Source of the DNA: Lachnospiraceae bacterium
Lineage (GTDB): Bacteria > Bacillota > Clostridia > Lachnospirales > Lachnospiraceae
Assembly: GCA_017513125.1 (NCBI GenBank)
Contig: JAFWDI010000019.1
Span: 1 to 64,000 of the forward strand
Length of the DNA: 64,000 nt
Direction: 5' to 3'
Shown here: positions 60,244 through 64,000 of the stretch, piece by piece
How the letters are laid out: every line of letters starts with the position of its first letter
How positions within the stretch are numbered: the stretch's first letter is position 1
Notes under the pieces: model-generated
What the model saw: the letters and a program-made list of their open reading frames with translations, nothing else
Database searches by the model: none
What the model was told of the DNA's origin: nothing
Position numbers and translations under genes: made by a program

Positions 60244-62165
60244 AGTATGATCTTTTCTCCATCATAACGCTGGCGTGGATCCTGGCCGGGATACTTTTTT
60301 TCTTCCTGGCCCCGAGATCCAAACGCATTTTTTTCCGCAGACATCCTCTGTGGTATTTTATCGTCGTTGTTTTTGTGGCGCTGGTCCTGCACCTTCTGCC
60401 GCTTTCCTATGAGTATTATCGGCCGGATATCGCGGTCGCGGGCCCCACGGCTTTTCTGACGGCTCTTCAGTCCGTTCAGAATGCCCTGAGAACATTTGTC
60501 CTCGACGGCGCCTGGGGCGAATGGATGAGCATCCGGCATCTGTCTCCGGTCTATTCGGTTCTGGGCATCATTCTCAGTGTCGCCGCCCCGATCCTGACGT
60601 TTTCCGTCATCCTTTCCGCTCTCTATACGCAGTTCGCGCGGATCAATCTGCGCGCGGCGGATTTCTTCGGCCGTCCGCTCCATATCATGTCGGAGCTGAA
60701 CGAGCGCTCGCTGGCATTGGCGAGGGATATCACGAAAGACAATGATTCGAAAAAACTTCTGGAGAAGACGAAAGTCATCTTCACGGATGTTTTCGAGCGA
60801 AACGAAGAAGATAATTACGAACTGCGCAGAGAAGCCAAAGACATGGGCGCGTCGTTTATCAAGGCGGATATCCGGAACATTAAACTGAACAACCGCCTCG
60901 GAGAAGTCAACTATTATGTCCTGGGAGAAGATGAGACCGAAAATCTCAGCCAGGCGCTGACGATCTATTCCAATCATAAGGATAAAGCCAGGATCAAGCT
61001 GTTTGTCTGGGTCGGAGCCGAGAATGCCGACCTGCTGGATTCGAATACCGGAGATATCCTGAAAGATCAGGCGGAAAAGGGATATGCGGCGGTAAGGCAG
61101 ACGATCGAGAACGAAGAGTACCTCATCATGCGGAGGATCGAAGACGCCCGGATGCTGGTGCGGGGACTTATGGTCGAGCCCTTCCAGAGTATTTTTGAGA
61201 AGAAAGACCCATCGGTCCTGCTGGTAGGCGCGGGACGGTTCGGGAGAGAGATCTTCAGGACCCTGATATGGTTTCTCCAGAGAGAAGATTCATGCCCTGA
61301 GATCAATGTGATGGATAAAAAGCGCTCGGGCGGAAACATCGGTTTTCGTGAATGGCTGATGAGCGAATGTCCGGAGCTGGCCGCCAAAAATGATCTCAGA
61401 GCGGACGGCGAAGCCTGCTACAGCTTCCGGGTGTTCGACGATGTGGATGTCTTCGGGACGATCCCGGACAGAGGTCCCGGCGGCGAAGACTATCGGGCCC
61501 GTCTGCTGAAGACGGACGCTGTCATCGTTTCGATCGGAGAAGACCATAAAAATCTTTCGGCCGCGGTGCGCCTGCGGACCTATTTCCGCAGGGCGGGAAA
61601 AGAACCGGACATTTATGCGGTGATCAATGACGACATGATGGCGAAAACGATTCCCGCCATGGAGACGAACGCAAAGGAGAATTATAATATCATTCCCATC
61701 GGAGGCCGTGATTCCCTGTATCGGTATGCCCATGTGTTTGATAAGAAGCTGGAAAAACAGAGCTTCCGCTATCACACATTGTGGATCGAGACCGCGGTGA
61801 AGGAAGCTGCGTCACAGGGAGGGTCCTTCGATGTGGAGGACGCGAAGACGAAGGAACTGGTGCGGTATGAGCAGAAGGAATACTTCCGGGTCTCCTCCGC
61901 CACCCGTTCGTTCCACGAAAACGCCTGTGAAAAGGCAGGCCTTCATCCCTGCGAAAACGGATATGCGGCGGATTCGGACGACCGCCTGGTCTGCACCTGC
62001 GGAAACTGTATGCTCCGGCGGAAACAGGAGCACATGCGGTGGAATGCCTTCATGCGCGGTCAGGGATATATCCTGGGGCCGAAAAAAGACCATATCGCGA
62101 AAACACACCCGAATCTGGTTCCGTTTTCGGAGCTGTCCGAAACCGATAAAAACAAAGACAGTTAA
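60240..62165 (+). CDS. TM/double-Rossmann (TrkA-N/RCK-like) protein with C-terminal RyR domain
   Basis: This 641-residue protein has three to four TM helices (about 7-24, 34-55, 104-131). A first Rossmann-like domain (about 138-300, from FGRPLHIMSELNERSLALAR) and a second (about 320-470, SVLLVGAGRFGREIFRTL, GxGxxG) resemble RCK/TrkA-N regulatory domains. The C-terminus (about 555-641) is a ryanodine-receptor repeat: MRWNAFMRGQGYILGP, then KTHPNLVPFSEL, matching the W...GW..GP...KTHP.L.PY..L pattern. In animal calcium-release channels RyR repeats lie on the cytosolic face; in bacteria the ligand is unknown. It starts 4 bp inside the previous gene. Confidence 0.85.
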   Translation: MKYDLFSIITLAWILAGILFFFLAPRSKRIFFRRHPLWYFIVVVFVALVLHLLPLSYEYYRPDIAVAGPTAFLTALQSVQNALRTFVLDGAWGEWMSIRHLSPVYSVLGIILSVAAPILTFSVILSALYTQFARINLRAADFFGRPLHIMSELNERSLALARDITKDNDSKKLLEKTKVIFTDVFERNEEDNYELRREAKDMGASFIKADIRNIKLNNRLGEVNYYVLGEDETENLSQALTIYSNHKDKARIKLFVWVGAENADLLDSNTGDILKDQAEKGYAAVRQTIENEEYLIMRRIEDARMLVRGLMVEPFQSIFEKKDPSVLLVGAGRFGREIFRTLIWFLQREDSCPEINVMDKKRSGGNIGFREWLMSECPELAAKNDLRADGEACYSFRVFDDVDVFGTIPDRGPGGEDYRARLLKTDAVIVSIGEDHKNLSAAVRLRTYFRRAGKEPDIYAVINDDMMAKTIPAMETNAKENYNIIPIGGRDSLYRYAHVFDKKLEKQSFRYHTLWIETAVKEAASQGGSFDVEDAKTKELVRYEQKEYFRVSSATRSFHENACEKAGLHPCENGYAADSDDRLVCTCGNCMLRRKQEHMRWNAFMRGQGYILGPKKDHIAKTHPNLVPFSELSETDKNKDS

Positions 62166-62177
62166 GGCATTATTATT

Positions 62178-64000
62178 ATGAAACACAACATCCGTGAATG
62201 GCTCAGCATCCAGCGAGCGAAGAACCCCGCGAAAGTGATCCTGATGGGGATCCTGCTGTTTAACGTGGGGTTCCTTTTTGCGGCGTCCCTGATCATCCAC
62301 CAGCTGGCGCTTACCGGCACGGAGCACATGGGGCTTCTGGAAGCCATGTATTATACGATCACGATGATCCTGGACGCCGGCTGCGTACAGTTCGTGATCG
62401 AGGACATCGGACGTTCCGGCGTCGCTCTGGCGATCATCTGCCTGATCATCATCGTGATCGGCATGATCTCGTTTACCGGCGCTGTGATCGGTTATGTGAC
62501 GAACACGATCTCGAACTATATCGATAAGTCCAACACCGGTTCATGGAAACTCAGAATCTCGAATCATCTGGTGATCCTGAACTGGAACACCAGGGCTTCC
62601 GAGATCGTGAACGACCTCCTGTATCTGCCCGGCCTTCAGAAGGTGGTTATCCTGGTCGAAGGGCGGAAAGCCGAGATCGAAAAGGAGATCGAAGAACGGC
62701 TCGCCGACACGATCAGCCGTGAAAACCGGGCGCTCTGGGAAAGTTATGAGGGCTATGGCTTCTTTAAGAGGCAGCTGCTCATGTGGAAAAACCGGTGCCG
62801 GAACAATCTGGTCGTGGTCGTGCAGCAGGGCGACGTCTTTTCTTCGAAGCAGCTGCATGACATCTCGCTGGAGCATGCCAGATCGGTCGTGATACTGGGC
62901 AGCGATTATATGAGCAAGGTCTGTCAGTATGAAAAAGCCGGAATAGACGATGAGAAGAGCCGGGGCAATGCCAAAACGATCAAAACCCTGATGCAGGTCT
63001 CCGACATCACCTCGGCGGCTTACTCCGACGATGATCAGAAGATCATCGTGGAGATCACGGACGACTGGACGTATGCGCTGGTGCAGAAGATCATCAGGAA
63101 GAAGATGGTGGCCGGAAAGTGCAACATCGTTCCGGTCCGTGTGAACCAGGTGCTGGGCCAGATCCTGGCGCAGTTCTCTCTGATGCCGGAGCTGAACCTG
63201 GCTTACAAGGAACTGTTCTCGAACAAAGGCGCCACATTCAATGTCGAAGAGCGGGCTGTCGCGGACGAGACCGCTTATATCGACGAGTATCTGAAGAACC
63301 ATCATTCCGCGCTGCCGCTGACGGCCATGAGGATCGGGGATAAAGACTATTTCTATTATTCCTCTGACAGGGACAGCGATATCAGGAAGACGGGGAAGAC
63401 CGCCGAGAATACTTTTTCCGTCAGGCTGAACCGTGACTACTGGATCGAGAAGAAGACCGTCATTATCCTGGGCCATAACAGCGGATGCCGGGATATCATG
63501 GAAGGGTTCCGTTCGTTCTGCAATGAATGGGACCGTGAGGACGCTGACGGCAGTGACGGACAGATCCTTCACATTGTCGTGATCGACGATCGGGAGAACC
63601 TCGAAAAGATGCATTATTACGAGGAGTATCCTTTCGTGCTCGAAACGGTGGAGGCGAGCATCTATGATCAGGATCTGATTCGAAGCACCATCGACCGGAT
63701 CGTGGCTTCGAACGAAGAGGATACCAGTGTTCTGATCCTTTCGGACGATACGGCTGCGAACGAGAACATGGACGCGTCCGCGCTTACGAATCTGGTTTAT
63801 GTGCAGGATATCATCTCGGAAAAACTGGAAGAGGATCCGGACTTCGATACGGAGAGTATCGATATCATCGTGGAGATCATCGATCCTAAGCATCATGACA
63901 TCGTCAGCAGCTACAGCGTGGACAATGTCGTGATCAGCAACCGCTATATCAGCAAGATGATCACGCAGCTGGGCATCAAGGAAGGCATCTACGAGTTCTA
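62178..64000 (+). CDS. CASTOR/POLLUX-type ion channel homologue, 3' end missing
   Basis: About 607 codons are visible; the frame is open at the window end. It has TM1 (about 17-43, ILMGILLFNVGFLFAASLII), a pore-helix segment with filter-like YYTITMILDAGCVQ (about 58-71) and TM2 (about 80-108), ending SFTGAVIGYVTNTISNYID. Two RCK-like Rossmann units follow (HLVILNWNTRASEIV; KKTVIILGHNSGCRDI). Plant CASTOR/POLLUX channels share two-TM pores with a DxG filter instead of TVGYG, plus double RCK gating rings that bind Ca2+. Here DAG in LDAGCVQ fits that pattern. Fusion or co-evolution with the RyR protein upstream (12-bp gap) suggests one channel complex. The RBS is weak. Confidence 0.8.
   Translation, partial: MKHNIREWLSIQRAKNPAKVILMGILLFNVGFLFAASLIIHQLALTGTEHMGLLEAMYYTITMILDAGCVQFVIEDIGRSGVALAIICLIIIVIGMISFTGAVIGYVTNTISNYIDKSNTGSWKLRISNHLVILNWNTRASEIVNDLLYLPGLQKVVILVEGRKAEIEKEIEERLADTISRENRALWESYEGYGFFKRQLLMWKNRCRNNLVVVVQQGDVFSSKQLHDISLEHARSVVILGSDYMSKVCQYEKAGIDDEKSRGNAKTIKTLMQVSDITSAAYSDDDQKIIVEITDDWTYALVQKIIRKKMVAGKCNIVPVRVNQVLGQILAQFSLMPELNLAYKELFSNKGATFNVEERAVADETAYIDEYLKNHHSALPLTAMRIGDKDYFYYSSDRDSDIRKTGKTAENTFSVRLNRDYWIEKKTVIILGHNSGCRDIMEGFRSFCNEWDREDADGSDGQILHIVVIDDRENLEKMHYYEEYPFVLETVEASIYDQDLIRSTIDRIVASNEEDTSVLILSDDTAANENMDASALTNLVYVQDIISEKLEEDPDFDTESIDIIVEIIDPKHHDIVSSYSVDNVVISNRYISKMITQLGIKEGIYEF

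Overview
The window reads as one contiguous piece of a moderately GC-rich (mid to high 50s % by eye) Bacillota chromosome, most likely Clostridia or a relative. Reasons: strong AGGAGG-type ribosome binding sites, textbook TTGaca-17-TAtaaT promoters, many ATGA stop/start overlaps, and a gene set (type III pantothenate kinase, AmmeMemoRadiSam proteins, TraX-like and YdcF-like membrane proteins, Mrp ATPase) common in gut or rumen Clostridia. No rRNA, tRNA, CRISPR array, IS element or phage gene was seen. No gene-free stretch exceeds about 300 bp. The long antisense ORFs are shadows of GC-rich genes.

Layout. 1-2520: C-terminal part of a repeat-rich surface protein, closed by a strong terminator. 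2655-15596: housekeeping and accessory genes on the + strand (RNA methylase, phosphodiesterase-like exo/endonuclease family protein, DUF1648 protein, CDF transporter, threonine aldolase, hypoxanthine-DNA glycosylase-like protein, YdcF protein, AmmeMemoRadiSam A/B fusion plus radical SAM partner, double flavodoxin, TraX, GNAT-fructosamine kinase fusion). 15709-27234: a tightly packed cluster behind its own promoter, with a PaaK-like ligase, isopentenyl-diphosphate isomerase, UbiA prenyltransferase, three GT2 glycosyltransferases, four radical SAM proteins and a geranylgeranyl-reductase-like flavoprotein. It looks like a pathway for an isoprenoid-containing glycoconjugate or prenylated molecule that I cannot name. 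27320-30910: a second AMP-forming ligase, an MBL-fold hydrolase and an E2-like acyltransferase, behind a promoter that closely matches the one at 15610. 30946-35877: flavodoxin, MATE, Nudix-like, Spx/ArsC, CoaX, DinB.

35874-43410 is on the - strand: a HEPN-like protein with a Sel1-repeat partner, an Old Yellow Enzyme family reductase, a single-chain transketolase, and HPRT. 43557-47442 returns to the + strand (small membrane protein, Xaa-Pro peptidase, Mrp, transglutaminase-like protein).

47498 to the end is the most striking region: one co-directional operon with its own terminator-insulated promoter. It encodes a membrane-anchored vWA protein, a giant tubulin/FtsZ-superfamily GTPase (1148 aa), a two-TM coiled-coil protein, a 1449-aa membrane protein ending in a zinc-finger plus HExxH peptidase resembling plant DA1, a small coiled-coil protein, a TM/double-Rossmann protein ending in a ryanodine-receptor (RyR) repeat domain, and a CASTOR/POLLUX-type ion channel running off the window. 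My inference is a membrane-associated cytoskeletal or signalling machine that couples an extracellular sensor (vWA) to a GTPase polymer, ion flux and regulated proteolysis. The vWA-tubulin pairing recalls a proposed membrane-remodelling system built on the FtsZ-like family 1. The RyR, CASTOR-like and DA1-like partners are, to my knowledge, not characterised together.
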